64,000 nucleotides of DNA from Rickettsiales bacterium (GTDB lineage: Bacteria > Pseudomonadota > Alphaproteobacteria > Rickettsiales > Deianiraeaceae): the NCBI GenBank assembly GCA_017444095.1, contig JAFSXM010000021.1:1-64000 (forward strand), written 5' to 3'. Both the position numbers and the translations under genes were made by a program. Under the pieces are notes generated by a model. That model did not search any database and was not told the DNA's origin. It saw only the letters and a program-made list of their open reading frames with translations. Within the stretch, counting starts at the first letter, position 1; each line of letters opens with the position of its first letter. Positions 51,816-60,605 of this stretch are shown here, one piece after another.

Positions 51816-52205
51816 CTACTTTGTCGCTATCTTTTTATTAGCAATAGGAGCACTCCTACCCTTTCTTGTTTTTGCATTTGTTTTTGTTCTCTGTCCGTGA
51901 ACCGGCAACCGAAGACGATGCCTTGCTCCTTTATAAGAACCAATAGAAATTAACATTTTGATGTTACGACTAATTTGTTCTCGTAAATCACCTTCAACAA
52001 CATAATCTTTGTCAATACAAATACGGATTTTATCAAGTTCCTCATCGCTTAAATCTCGCATTCTCTTTTCACTATCAATATTTAAATCAGCACAGATTTT
52101 CTTTCCAAGAACCCTTCCTATGCCAAATAAATATGACAAACTCACATAAACTTTTTTATCAACCGGTAAATTAACACCAGCAATTCTTGCAGAAGTTAAA
52201 GCCAT
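51816..52205 (-). CDS. rpsM: Ribosomal protein S13
   Basis: Small-subunit head protein contacting the P-site tRNA. 129 residues: RIAGVNLPVDKKVYVSLSYLFGIGR, KICADLNIDSEKRMRDLSDEEL and the C-terminal RLPVHGQRTKTNAKTRKG. Its ATG is one base after the rplO stop, so secY and adk, which stand between these genes in almost all Alphaproteobacteria, are absent here. Confidence 0.97.
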   Translation of the reverse strand: MALTSARIAGVNLPVDKKVYVSLSYLFGIGRVLGKKICADLNIDSEKRMRDLSDEELDKIRICIDKDYVVEGDLREQISRNIKMLISIGSYKGARHRLRLPVHGQRTKTNAKTRKGRSAPIANKKIATK

Positions 52206-52206
52206 A

Positions 52207-52668
52207 CTAATTACTCTTCAAAACAACAGATATATTATTTTGCTTTAATTTTTCAATCACACCAGAAGAAGCACAATCAACCTCAATCGTTTTTATACCA
52301 CCAATATTTTGCAAAACAATATCCGAACCAATCAATTTCACTTTGCTGTTAGCATCTTTAATTATACCAAATTCAAACAATGTCTCTTTTTTTATCTCAC
52401 TGACATTAAGACCAGCAAGCACAACTATCCTCTTTAATGATACAACCTCACAATCGCTTATAACTCTTTTTTTTGGAGAAACAAAACCTCTCATTGGCAA
52501 TCTTCTATAAATTGCAGTTTGTCCACCTTCAAAACCACGAACAGAACTACCAGAACGAGCCTTATATCCCTTATGTCCGCGACCAGCAGTCCTACCAAAA
52601 CCACTACCAACACCACGAGCAACTCGCTTCCTTTTATCACAACTCTTAACAAAGTTATTTAACAACAT
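52207..52668 (-). CDS. rplO: Ribosomal protein L15
   Basis: Large-subunit assembly protein. 153 residues: [28 protein letters not shown] with [17 protein letters not shown], and the later beta domain ending VLKSN. rpmD (L30), commonly just upstream, is absent; the gene follows rpsE by 25 bases. Downstream is rpsM, with no secY between. Confidence 0.96.
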   Translation of the reverse strand: MLLNNFVKSCDKRKRVARGVGSGFGRTAGRGHKGYKARSGSSVRGFEGGQTAIYRRLPMRGFVSPKKRVISDCEVVSLKRIVVLAGLNVSEIKKETLFEFGIIKDANSKVKLIGSDIVLQNIGGIKTIEVDCASSGVIEKLKQNNISVVLKSN

Positions 52669-52693
52669 ATCTCAAATTAACTAACGATAAAAA

Positions 52694-53257
52694 TTACTCC
52701 TCAACACTTTCATCAATTACTTCACTAACATCATTATTAAAATCAACATTTTTATTCATTTTTTTTGATAAACCATAATAATACTTGGATGATTTTAAAT
52801 TCAATAATGCTGAAACAGTGGCAGAAGACAGATTATACACATTTGATGAACCGATACATTTTGCTACAACATCTTTCACACCGAGACATTCTAATATAGT
52901 TCTAACAGCACCACCGGCGATAACACCGCGACCTACTTGTGCTGGACGAATAACTATTTTTGTAGCACCGCTTTTTGCCATAACTACATGTGGAACGGTT
53001 TTATCTTTTGTTAAAACAATTTGATATAAATTCTTTTTTGCATTATTGATTGCTTTTTTACGGGCATCGTTAATCTCCAATGACTTACCAAGACCAACAC
53101 CAAAGCAACCATTTTTATTTCCAATAACCACCAACACCGAAAAAGAGAAAATTCTACCACCCTTCACTACTTTAACAACACGAGAAATAGACAAAACCTT
53201 TTCCTCAAATTCAACATTATAAAATTTTTTATTTAAAACCTTTGAACTTACTAACAT
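52694..53257 (-). CDS. rpsE: Ribosomal protein S5
   Basis: Small-subunit decoding-fidelity protein. It has the dsRBD-like N-terminal segment VVKVVKGGRIFSFSVLVVIGNKNGCFGVGLGKS and the C-terminal GRGVIAGGAVRTILECLGVKDVVAKCIGSSN. 187 residues, with an acidic C-terminal extension (DVSEVIDESVEE) often missing in other bacteria. Confidence 0.96.
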   Translation of the reverse strand: MLVSSKVLNKKFYNVEFEEKVLSISRVVKVVKGGRIFSFSVLVVIGNKNGCFGVGLGKSLEINDARKKAINNAKKNLYQIVLTKDKTVPHVVMAKSGATKIVIRPAQVGRGVIAGGAVRTILECLGVKDVVAKCIGSSNVYNLSSATVSALLNLKSSKYYYGLSKKMNKNVDFNNDVSEVIDESVEE

Positions 53258-53264
53258 ATGTATA

Positions 53265-53606
53265 TTAAATATTACTATAAAAACTATCTGCTAATGCCTT
53301 AACGACACCGTGAAAAATCTTCTCTGCTCTATTGAAAGAAGGTTTTTGTATTTTTAGCTCACTGCATTTCTTGGCCAATTCTATACCCAATTTCGTAGCA
53401 TTCTCAATATTTCTTGAATTACCTTTATTATTAAACACCAATGTAGATACAGAACATAAAGTATTACCATTTGATAGATCTACAACCTGTGCATAGATGT
53501 TTTTATTACTAACAAATAACAAAACCTCATTTTGGCAACCATAACCAAACTTATTCCTAATCTTTTTAATAGCACTACTCCTTTTTTGTTTCTTCAAACT
53601 ACGCAT
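53265..53606 (-). CDS. rplR: Ribosomal protein L18
   Basis: Binds 5S rRNA with L5. I take ATG 53606 (MRSLKKQKRSSAIKKIRNKFG), the first in-frame start after the rplF stop; a longer frame from 53651 overlaps rplF. About 113 residues: VLLFVSNKNIYAQVVDLSNGNTLCSVSTL and NATKLGIELAKKC, ending with the conserved FNRAEKIFHGVVKALADSF (family FDRGGYxYHGRVKALADAAR). Confidence 0.94.
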   Translation of the reverse strand: MRSLKKQKRSSAIKKIRNKFGYGCQNEVLLFVSNKNIYAQVVDLSNGNTLCSVSTLVFNNKGNSRNIENATKLGIELAKKCSELKIQKPSFNRAEKIFHGVVKALADSFYSNI

Positions 53607-53610
53607 AACA

Positions 53611-54135
53611 CTACTTTTTCTTACCTTCCTTTCTAACAATCTTTTCATCATTTAAAAATATACCCTTCCCCTTATAAGGTTCCGGTTTCTTTAAATCTCT
53701 AATCATTCTCGCAAACTGCATAACAACAGCACGATTATTTCCAGAAATTTTTATGTTAACATCTGCATCAACAGAAACTGCAAGACCTTTTGGTATAGCC
53801 ACAACGACATCATGACTAAAACCAATATACAAACGAAGAAAGTTACCGCTCACACTTGCCTTAAATCCAACACCAACCATTTTCAAGTTAGCAACACATC
53901 CTTTCACAAGATCTGTCATGGCATTTTTAACCAACACATAGCTGGTTCCCAACATTCCCTCGTCTTTATCCTTAAGAGATTGAAACGATAAACCATTTTC
54001 TATGCCAATTTTTACAAAACCATTTGTATTAACCAATATACTGCTAATAGAGTTTGAAACAATAACACCATTATCATTGCTTGATAATTTTATTCCTTCT
54101 AAAACCGGTAATTGTTTTTTAACCATTCTTGACAT
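53611..54135 (-). CDS. rplF: Ribosomal protein L6
   Basis: Large-subunit stalk-base protein. Start ATG 54135 (MSRMVKKQLPVLEGI) is one base upstream of the rpsH stop region; the longer frame to 54168 is within rpsH. About 174 residues: TDLVKGCVANLKMVGVGFKASVSG, LRLYIGFSHDVVVAIPKG and the C-terminal KKPEPYKGKGIFLNDEKIVRKEGKKK. Confidence 0.96.
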   Translation of the reverse strand: MSRMVKKQLPVLEGIKLSSNDNGVIVSNSISSILVNTNGFVKIGIENGLSFQSLKDKDEGMLGTSYVLVKNAMTDLVKGCVANLKMVGVGFKASVSGNFLRLYIGFSHDVVVAIPKGLAVSVDADVNIKISGNNRAVVMQFARMIRDLKKPEPYKGKGIFLNDEKIVRKEGKKK

Positions 54136-54136
54136 A

Positions 54137-54538
54137 TTAAAAAATTTCACACAAAACTTCACCACCAATATTATTAATTATAGCTTCATCAATCTTCATA
54201 ACACCATTAGATGTCGAAATAATACACAGAGCATAAGGATTATAAGAATATCTCTTTTTTAGCTCATTAACATTTTCATAAATTCTTCTACTTGGTTTAG
54301 AAAACAACCTAAATGTATTAACAACTTTTTTACCAGCAACCACCATTAACCAAATCTCGATACTTTTTTTACCATTATTATCAATAATGCGATAATCCTT
54401 AATATACCCACATTGTTTCGCAATTTCCATAACAGCTTCACAAACTTTATTATACTCTACTACAACTGGGTCATCATAAAAATAATTCTTATTCCCAATG
54501 GCAGACAACATATTGGCAAGTAAATATTTTCCAGACAT
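54137..54538 (-). CDS. rpsH: Ribosomal protein S8
   Basis: 16S rRNA central-domain protein. 133 residues; LANMLSAIGNKNYFYDDPVVVEYNK corresponds to the usual LTRIRNA..; RRIYENVNELKKRYSYNPYALCIISTSNGVMKIDEAIINNIGGEVLCEIF is the conserved C-terminal half (family STSxGVMTDxxArxxxxGGExLCxVF). Slightly diverged N-terminus. Confidence 0.95.
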   Translation of the reverse strand: MSGKYLLANMLSAIGNKNYFYDDPVVVEYNKVCEAVMEIAKQCGYIKDYRIIDNNGKKSIEIWLMVVAGKKVVNTFRLFSKPSRRIYENVNELKKRYSYNPYALCIISTSNGVMKIDEAIINNIGGEVLCEIF

Positions 54539-54539
54539 A

Positions 54540-54836
54540 TTAATTTTTTTTCAAACCAGCAATTAAACCAAAAGAAGCATAGTGCCTTAAAGCACCACGA
54601 CATAAACCAACACCGCCTCTATATCCACGAGGACGACCCGTAATCGCACACCTATTCCTATATCTAATATAAGAACCTCTACGGGTTTTATCTAATACCT
54701 TCATAACTTTAAACAATTCCTCATTATCGAGCGAACTATCTAACATTTTTTTTCCTAATTCAGTTCTAATTTTATACATTGAATGTATAAGTGCGGATGT
54801 CTTTTTATTTTTATCAACAATACTCTTCTTTGCCAT
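54540..54836 (-). CDS. rpsN: Ribosomal protein S14
   Basis: Small-subunit head protein, 98 residues, of the zinc-free long type (no CxxC pairs). The C-terminal half RNRCAITGRPRGYRGGVGLCRGALRHYASFGLIAGLKKN is diagnostic (family RNRCxxTGRPRGxxRKFxLSRIxLRExAxxGxIPGLxKSSW), slightly shortened at the end. Confidence 0.96.
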   Translation of the reverse strand: MAKKSIVDKNKKTSALIHSMYKIRTELGKKMLDSSLDNEELFKVMKVLDKTRRGSYIRYRNRCAITGRPRGYRGGVGLCRGALRHYASFGLIAGLKKN

Positions 54837-54837
54837 A

Positions 54838-55377
54838 CTACTTTATAGGAAACTCAAAACCATTTAACAAATCACAAGCCTGCTCTTTACTAACAGCATT
54901 CTTTATTGTTAACATAATATTTAGTCCACGATTTTTGACTATCGTATCATAACTTAATTCATTAAAAATCAAGTGATCTTTTATACCAAAAGCAAAATTA
55001 TTATGACTATCAAATGATTTTTTTGAAAAACCTTTAAAATCATGCACCCTTGGTAAAGCTAAATATACCAATCTCTCCAAAAATTCATACATCACTTTTC
55101 CTCTCAAAGTAACAAATAAACCAACCATTTGGTTCTCTTTTAAATTAAAACCAGCAATAGCTCTTTTCGACTTACGATAACAAGGTTTACGACCGGTAAT
55201 CAATGCTAACTCATTCATCGTTCCATCAAATACTTTCTTATCGCCACCATCTTTTCCAATGCCAGCACTAACAACAATCTTTGTAATTTTTGGAACACAA
55301 TGCGGATTGGAAATATTATACTTTTTCATCAAATCGCCTGATATTTTACTCTTATATAATTCTTCAAAATATGTCAT
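54838..55377 (-). CDS. rplE: Ribosomal protein L5
   Basis: Binds 5S rRNA and contacts P-site tRNA. 179 residues: YNISNPHCVPKITKIVVSAGIGK, LITGRKPCYRKSKRAIAGFNLKENQMVGLFVTLRG and the C-terminal GLNIMLTIKNAVSKEQACDLLNGFEFP. Full length and in the usual place between rplX and rpsN. Confidence 0.97.
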   Translation of the reverse strand: MTYFEELYKSKISGDLMKKYNISNPHCVPKITKIVVSAGIGKDGGDKKVFDGTMNELALITGRKPCYRKSKRAIAGFNLKENQMVGLFVTLRGKVMYEFLERLVYLALPRVHDFKGFSKKSFDSHNNFAFGIKDHLIFNELSYDTIVKNRGLNIMLTIKNAVSKEQACDLLNGFEFPIK

Positions 55378-55379
55378 AA

Positions 55380-55676
55380 TTAACCTTTTTTAACACTCTT
55401 AACACTCTTTTTAACCGATGTAGAACCAGATTTTACCAATTTTACCTTAGATCTATGCAAAGGTTTCTCCCTTTTTAAGAAATTTTGATTATTATTATGT
55501 TCTGGTTTTACTGCTCTTTTAACAATATTAATGCCTTCAACTAATATTGTACCATACTTTGGAAACACACATTTTACTACACCTTTCTTTCCCTTATCAC
55601 TACCAGATATAACAACAATGCTATCTCCTTTTTTTATTCCAAATTTACCTCTAAACTTTACAAAACTTTTAATCAT
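55380..55676 (-). CDS. rplX: Ribosomal protein L24
   Basis: Initiator of 50S assembly. I start at ATG 55676 (MIKSFVKFRGKFGIKKGDS), as the frame extension to 55712 lies within rplN. 98 residues with the KOW motif KKGDSIVVISGSDKGKKGVVK, VEGINIVKRAVKP and a basic tail (VKKSVKSVKKG). Confidence 0.95.
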   Translation of the reverse strand: MIKSFVKFRGKFGIKKGDSIVVISGSDKGKKGVVKCVFPKYGTILVEGINIVKRAVKPEHNNNQNFLKREKPLHRSKVKLVKSGSTSVKKSVKSVKKG

Positions 55677-55683
55677 AAATACC

Positions 55684-56052
55684 TTATAAAACCTCAGGAG
55701 CCAAAGAAGCAATCTTTGGAAAGTCCCTCTTTATTTCTCTTGCCACAGGCCCTAAAACACGAGTAGCTATAGGCTCATGTGTCTTGTTGTCTATCAATAC
55801 AACCGCATTATCACCAAAAGATATGTAAGAACCATCATTACGATATATTTTACCCTTTGTTCTAACGATAACGGCATAATGCTTGTCTCCCTTTTTAATT
55901 TTTGAGTTTGGTTTTACTTTTTTAACCGCAACCATAACAATATCACCAACATTGGCAACATTATCACCCGTGCTACCATTGATGCCAAAACATTTAACGA
56001 GTTCGGCATCAGAGTTACATGCTACATTTAAAATACTACCCATTATAATCAT
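55684..56052 (-). CDS. rplN: Ribosomal protein L14
   Basis: Large-subunit protein at the subunit interface. Start ATG 56052 (MIIMGSILNVACNSDAELV) fits the family start MIxxxSxLxVADNSGA; the longer frame lies within rpsQ. 122 residues with VGDIVMVAVKKVKP, YAVIVRTKGKIYRNDGSYISF and LGPVAREIKRDFPKIASLAPEVL. Confidence 0.97.
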   Translation of the reverse strand: MIIMGSILNVACNSDAELVKCFGINGSTGDNVANVGDIVMVAVKKVKPNSKIKKGDKHYAVIVRTKGKIYRNDGSYISFGDNAVVLIDNKTHEPIATRVLGPVAREIKRDFPKIASLAPEVL

Positions 56053-56276
56053 ATTGCAACAGATACAACACAATGTTTTTTCTTCTTTGAATAAGGTCTA
56101 CAAGGTATAATACCAACTTTCATACCAACATCAATATTAGCATCACCGGTATAATGACACATAAAATATTTCTTACTATAAACCACTTTCTTATACAAAG
56201 GATGTATTTTACTCTCCATAATAACCACCTTTACGGTGCAACTATCAATAATTTTTACAACATTTGCAACTAACAT
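56049..56276 (-). CDS. rpsQ: Ribosomal protein S17
   Basis: Primary 16S rRNA-binding protein, 75 residues: MLVANVVKIIDSCTVKVVIMESKIHPLYKKVVYSKKYFMCHYT with DVGMKVGIIPCRPYSKKKKHCVV (family GDxVxIxECRPLSKxKxw). Its end overlaps the rplN start by four bases. Confidence 0.94.
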   Translation of the reverse strand: MLVANVVKIIDSCTVKVVIMESKIHPLYKKVVYSKKYFMCHYTGDANIDVGMKVGIIPCRPYSKKKKHCVVSVAI

Positions 56277-56278
56277 AA

Positions 56279-56470
56279 TTATTTATCATTTTTACTATTC
56301 AATATTGTCAATATTCTTGCATTATCTCTTTTTAATAAACGAATATTCGCTGTGTTCTTTAAATTGCCAAGACATTTCTTAACACAATCACTAATTATAA
56401 TACTGCGATTATCAGCTAATAACTTCCTTAAATCAGCAATAGACATGTCTTTAAATTTACTCTTAGTCAT
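56279..56470 (-). CDS. rpmC: Ribosomal protein L29
   Basis: Small helical protein at the exit tunnel, about 63 residues from ATG 56470 (MTKSKFKDMSIADLRKLLADN). KNTANIRLLKRDNARILTILNSK matches the conserved C-terminal helix (R.IKR.IARI.T). An upstream start at 56509 would overlap rplP. Confidence 0.92.
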   Translation of the reverse strand: MTKSKFKDMSIADLRKLLADNRSIIISDCVKKCLGNLKNTANIRLLKRDNARILTILNSKNDK

Positions 56471-56477
56471 ATAACTA

Positions 56478-56894
56478 TTACAAATAAGCAAACTTTCTTT
56501 TAATAACAAAACACGGAATTGATAACTTAAATTTAGCCTTTTCTAATGCTTCCATAGCAACTGCCTCACTAACATTATCAACTTCCATTATAACTGTTCC
56601 TTTTTTGACCGGTGCTATCCAATACTCGACACCACTTTTACCACCACCCATACGAGTACCAACTGGCTTTTTTGTCACAGGCAAATGAGGAAACACCCTC
56701 ATGTAAAGAGCACCATTTCTATTCATTGTTCTACTGACAACTTTTCTCATAGCCTCCAATTCTTTACCAGAAAGCTTAATGTTGGCACCAGCAACCAATC
56801 CATAGGAACCATAAGAAACCTCATTACACTTCTGTGCCACACCAGCAACTGTAATTTTTTGAAATTTGGCAAATTTTGTTTTTTTTGGTTGCAT
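56478..56894 (-). CDS. rplP: Ribosomal protein L16
   Basis: Large-subunit A-site protein, 138 residues: MQPKKTKFAKFQK, SYGLVAGANIKLSGKELEAMRKVVSRTMNRNG, RVFPHLPVTKKPVGTRMGGGKSGVEYWIAPVKKG and LEKAKFKLSIPCFVI. All conserved blocks present. Confidence 0.97.
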   Translation of the reverse strand: MQPKKTKFAKFQKITVAGVAQKCNEVSYGSYGLVAGANIKLSGKELEAMRKVVSRTMNRNGALYMRVFPHLPVTKKPVGTRMGGGKSGVEYWIAPVKKGTVIMEVDNVSEAVAMEALEKAKFKLSIPCFVIKRKFAYL

Positions 56895-56897
56895 AAA

Positions 56898-57533
56898 CTA
56901 TCTCTTAGAACAAATCCAAACACGAATACCGATAATACCATAAGTGGTTAAAGCACTTTGGCAAGAATAATCTATATCTGCTCGCAAAGTATGTAAAGGA
57001 ATAACACCTTCTTTAAAAGTTTCTGTTCTTGCTATTTCGGCTCCATTCAACCTACCAGCACAACTAACCTTAATACCAACAGCACCGGACTTCATAACAC
57101 TCTCTATGGTACTTTTCACCGCCCGTTTGAATGATTGTCGATTTTCTATTCTATCAGCAATATTTCTTGCCACAACATTTGCACTTAAATTTGGATGTTT
57201 AAGCTCTTTAACATCAACATTAACAATATCTGTATTTAACTCTTTCTTTAATGTCTTCTCTATCTGTTCTATATTCTCTCCTTTTTTACCTATAACCAAA
57301 CTAATTTTACCTGAATAAACAGAAACCTTTATTGGTTTATTTCCAGACCTTTCTATATTGACATTTCCAACTGAATATTTACTTGAATTGTCGTTGAAGA
57401 AATTCTGTATTTTTAAATCCCCTACAACACCTTTAACATAATCTTTCTTATTTTTGATATACCAATTGGAAGCCCAAGTCCTCTTATTACCATTATTAAC
57501 TCTAAAACCAATAGGATTTACTTTTTGCCCCAT
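56898..57533 (-). CDS. rpsC: Ribosomal protein S3
   Basis: mRNA-entry channel protein, 211 residues: MGQKVNPIGFRV, the KH domain VYSGKISLVIGKKGENIEQIEK and the C-terminal IKVSCAGRLNGAEIARTETFKEGVIPLHTLRADIDYSCQSALTTYGIIGIRVWI. Full length. Confidence 0.97.
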   Translation of the reverse strand: MGQKVNPIGFRVNNGNKRTWASNWYIKNKKDYVKGVVGDLKIQNFFNDNSSKYSVGNVNIERSGNKPIKVSVYSGKISLVIGKKGENIEQIEKTLKKELNTDIVNVDVKELKHPNLSANVVARNIADRIENRQSFKRAVKSTIESVMKSGAVGIKVSCAGRLNGAEIARTETFKEGVIPLHTLRADIDYSCQSALTTYGIIGIRVWICSKR

Positions 57534-57538
57534 ACAAA

Positions 57539-57907
57539 TTATACATTCTTAACACTTTTTTTATTGTCAATGTTTTTTTCGGCTAAAACAATCCTTATAT
57601 TTGAAAATCTTTTTTCTATTCTCGTCGCACGACCTCTGCCTCTTGGCATAGACCTTTTCAATACCATTGCCTTACCAACATCAACTCTAACTATATTTAA
57701 TCTACTTCTATCAATTTTAAAATTATGTTCTGCATTAGCAACAGCAGAAGATAAGAGCTTTTTGACAATTACGGCAACTCTTTTTTCACAAAAAGTCAAT
57801 TGTGCATCAGCATCAATTACACTCATGCCTCTAATTAAATTAGCAACCAAGTTCAGTTTGTAAAAACTACCTTTAATATATTTCAAAGATGCTTCTATTT
57901 CCTTCAT
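57539..57907 (-). CDS. rplV: Ribosomal protein L22
   Basis: Lines the exit tunnel, 122 residues: LKYIKGSFYKLNLVANLIRGMSVIDADAQL, VKKLLSSAVANAEHNFKIDRSRLNIVRVDVGKAMVLKRSMPRGRGRATRIEKRFSNIRIVL. The tunnel loop (KRSMPRGRGRA) is intact. Confidence 0.96.
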   Translation of the reverse strand: MKEIEASLKYIKGSFYKLNLVANLIRGMSVIDADAQLTFCEKRVAVIVKKLLSSAVANAEHNFKIDRSRLNIVRVDVGKAMVLKRSMPRGRGRATRIEKRFSNIRIVLAEKNIDNKKSVKNV

Positions 57908-57915
57908 AACTAAAA

Positions 57916-58182
57916 CTATCCACCTCTCTTTTGCACTGCATGTTTAGGTAATTTACGGGTCAAAGCAAATTCACCTAATTTTCTACCAACCATATTTTCC
58001 ACAATCACAACTGGCATAAAACCCTTTCCATTGTAAACTAATAGAGTACAGCCGACAAAATCTGGATAGATTGTGGAACGACGAGACCAAGTTTTAATCT
58101 GTCGTTTTCTTAATTCAGGATTACGAACCTTCATCAATAACTGATAAGAAACATATGGAATTTTTTTCAATGATCTGGACAT
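57916..58182 (-). CDS. rpsS: Ribosomal protein S19
   Basis: Small-subunit head protein, 88 residues: [56 protein letters not shown]. Matches the family pattern throughout ([30 protein letters not shown]). Confidence 0.97.
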   Translation of the reverse strand: MSRSLKKIPYVSYQLLMKVRNPELRKRQIKTWSRRSTIYPDFVGCTLLVYNGKGFMPVVIVENMVGRKLGEFALTRKLPKHAVQKRGG

Positions 58183-58192
58183 AAACTAAACC

Positions 58193-59020
58193 TTAATTTT
58201 TCTTTTTTCTTGAAACAATATATTTATTAGTAAACTTTCTTGTTCTGGTCTTCAAACCTTTTGCACATTGACCCCAAGGAGAACGAGGAATACCACCTCT
58301 TGTTCTACCACCCAATGGATGATCAACTGGATTCATACATTCACCTCTTGTGTGAGGTCTAAAACCAGCCCACCTTCTACGACCTGCTTTCCCGTCTTTT
58401 GTATTTTGATGTTGAATGTTAGAAACAATACCAATTGTAGCCATACACTCGGCAGGAACCAACCTTGTTTCACCAGATAACAACTTCAAAACCGCATATC
58501 CATTTTCTTTACCAGCAAGCTTTACATAAGCACCTGCAGAACGAGCAAGCTTCGCGCCACAACCAGCTTTTAATTCAACACAACAAACATTTGTTCCTAT
58601 TGGTATTTCAGACAAAGGCAATGACATACCATTTTTTAATGATACATCATCAGCATTTTTCATATTTAAAATTGTATCACCGACTTTCATTCCATCAACA
58701 GCAATCATATATTCCATCTTGCCGTTATCATATTTCAATAATGCAATTTCAGCTGTTCTGTTTGGATCATATTCCAATGAAACCACATTAGCCTTAATAT
58801 CAAAAATAGTCTTTTTAAATGCAATCAATCTATATTTATTCTTATTGGCACCACCGCGAAAACGAGTAGTAATCTGTCCAAAAGAATTACGGCCACCAGT
58901 TGACTTTTTTGTAACAACCAAAGATTTACAAGGCTTATTTTTTCTTGAAGAACTACGAAGAATGACAGTCCCTCTCATTGAATTCGTATATGCAGTATTA
59001 ACCTTTAATGCACCAGACAT
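58193..59020 (-). CDS. rplB: Ribosomal protein L2
   Basis: Peptidyl-transferase-centre assembly protein, 275 residues: GGRNSFGQITTRFRGGANKNKYR, PNRTAEIALLKY, KAGCGAKLARSAGAYVKLAGKENGYAVLKLLSGETRLVPAECMATIG and the catalytic-site-proximal WAGFRPHTRGECMNPVDHPLGG with GRTRGG. Full length. Confidence 0.98.
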   Translation of the reverse strand: MSGALKVNTAYTNSMRGTVILRSSSRKNKPCKSLVVTKKSTGGRNSFGQITTRFRGGANKNKYRLIAFKKTIFDIKANVVSLEYDPNRTAEIALLKYDNGKMEYMIAVDGMKVGDTILNMKNADDVSLKNGMSLPLSEIPIGTNVCCVELKAGCGAKLARSAGAYVKLAGKENGYAVLKLLSGETRLVPAECMATIGIVSNIQHQNTKDGKAGRRRWAGFRPHTRGECMNPVDHPLGGRTRGGIPRSPWGQCAKGLKTRTRKFTNKYIVSRKKKN

Positions 59021-59025
59021 AACAA

Positions 59026-59304
59026 TTATTTTTTAACAACATTATCAAAATCAATTTTCATCCCACTCGCAACTTTGACATAAACCTTCTTGCGACCATT
59101 TATTTCTCCTGTAACACCTCTAAATGACTTATATTTTTTTGGTCTAACCAATGTCATCACATTTACAATCTTAACACCAAAAATACTTTCAATTTCCTTT
59201 TTAATAACATCTTTTCTCATTTCAACTGGAACAATAAAAGTATATATTCCAGTTTCAATTAACTTTGAAGATTTTTCTGTACTAAGAGGTTTTACAGCCA
59301 TCAT
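59026..59304 (-). CDS. rplW: Ribosomal protein L23
   Basis: Exit-tunnel rim protein that docks SRP and trigger factor, 92 residues: PLSTEKSSKLIETGIYTFIVPVEMRKDVIKKEIESIFGVKIVNVMTLVRPKKYKSFRGVTGEINGRKKVYVKVASGMKIDF. All family blocks present. Confidence 0.95.
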   Translation of the reverse strand: MMAVKPLSTEKSSKLIETGIYTFIVPVEMRKDVIKKEIESIFGVKIVNVMTLVRPKKYKSFRGVTGEINGRKKVYVKVASGMKIDFDNVVKK

Positions 59305-59305
59305 A

Positions 59306-59953
59306 CTAACAATCTATATCCAACATCCTTGACATCTTCTTGACAGATTCAACATCAATCAAAATAGTATCAGCATAAATCAAGTCACGAGCAGTTAACA
59401 TATTATTTGATACAAATTTTACACCTTCGATATTGCGAACTGCAAGTAAACTATTTGGATTAACATTGCCATCATTTAAAATAACAAAATTATTACCACC
59501 AAACTTGGATAAAACATTTTTTGCATTCTTAGTCTTGCAAGAATTAAAATCAGCAACTTCTATAACAAACAATTTACCTTCCGCCAATGCTTTTGATAAC
59601 AACATTGACTTTGCCAAAACTGCTTCACACTTAGGAATTTTTACAAAACCACAAACACCACGAGGCCCAAAAGCAATCCCACCACCTCTCATTTGTGCAG
59701 ACCTCATTGAACCTTGACGAGCATTACCTGTGTGTTTTTGCTTAAATGGCTTTTTTCCAGTCCCAGATACCTCTGAGACATTTTTTGTTTTATTTGTTGG
59801 TACATAACTTGCTGACTTCATACGGGCAAAATACATACTCATAAACTTATTATCATAAGCAATGGCGAACACATCATCATTCAGCTCAATCGAACTTCCT
59901 GTTTCTTCACCACTTTTTAATGTATATATATTAGCATTCACAGGACAAACCAT
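59306..59953 (-). CDS. rplD: Ribosomal protein L4
   Basis: Tunnel-constriction protein, 215 residues: KTKNVSEVSGTGKKPFKQKHTGNARQGSMRSAQMRGGGIAFGP (family ..VxGGGrKPwrQKGTGrARqGSiRsPxxxGGGvvFGP), then LLSKALAEGKLFVIEV and a C-terminal helix. ATG 59953 overlaps the rplC end by 23 bases. Confidence 0.95.
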   Translation of the reverse strand: MVCPVNANIYTLKSGEETGSSIELNDDVFAIAYDNKFMSMYFARMKSASYVPTNKTKNVSEVSGTGKKPFKQKHTGNARQGSMRSAQMRGGGIAFGPRGVCGFVKIPKCEAVLAKSMLLSKALAEGKLFVIEVADFNSCKTKNAKNVLSKFGGNNFVILNDGNVNPNSLLAVRNIEGVKFVSNNMLTARDLIYADTILIDVESVKKMSRMLDIDC

Positions 59954-60605
59954 TAACTACATTATCACTTGATATATTTTTCTTAATTGAATTCGTGATA
60001 TACACAACATTGTTCTTTTTACCCGGTATAGAACCACGAACAGCAATAATATTATTATCTTTATCAACAACACAAACCTTCAAGTTTTGTATGCAAATAT
60101 TAACATTACCCATATGTCCAGCCATCTTTTTACCTTTAAAAACACGACCCGGTAAAGTTCTATTTCCAGTTGAGCCAAGGGAGCGATGTGTTAAAGAAAC
60201 ACCATGTGAAGCAGGAAGACCTCCAAAACCCCACCTTTTCATTGCACCTTGAAAACCTTTACCAATAGTCTTTGCACGAACATCAATCAATGTGTTTAAT
60301 AAATAATCTCCTATTTCCATTTTTGTATTAGGGGCAAAATTGATATTCTCATTAAAAGAAAATTCTTTAACAACACGACGACAAATAATATCTTTCTTAG
60401 CAATATCACTTCTTTGTGGTTTGTTAATTTTTTTATCTTTTATCTCTTCATTCCCAGCTAAAATAAGTCCATATTTATTACCATAATTACGAACTTCAAC
60501 AACATTATTTGGCAATACTTCAATTAAAGTTACAGGAACAGACTTATTATCAATAAACACATTAGTCATTCCCAACTTTTTTCCAATCAAAGCAATTTTA
60601 GACAT
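59931..60605 (-). CDS. rplC: Ribosomal protein L3
   Basis: Large-subunit assembly initiator. Start ATG 60605 (MSKIALIGKKLGMTNVF), as the family begins; a frame from 60626 adds seven residues. About 224 residues: GKGFQGAMKRWGFGGLPASHGVSLTHRSLGSTGNRTLPGRVFKGKKMAGHMG. Here it is the first gene of the operon: rpsJ, the usual leader gene, is missing upstream. Confidence 0.97.
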   Translation of the reverse strand: MSKIALIGKKLGMTNVFIDNKSVPVTLIEVLPNNVVEVRNYGNKYGLILAGNEEIKDKKINKPQRSDIAKKDIICRRVVKEFSFNENINFAPNTKMEIGDYLLNTLIDVRAKTIGKGFQGAMKRWGFGGLPASHGVSLTHRSLGSTGNRTLPGRVFKGKKMAGHMGNVNICIQNLKVCVVDKDNNIIAVRGSIPGKKNNVVYITNSIKKNISSDNVVNGLSCEC

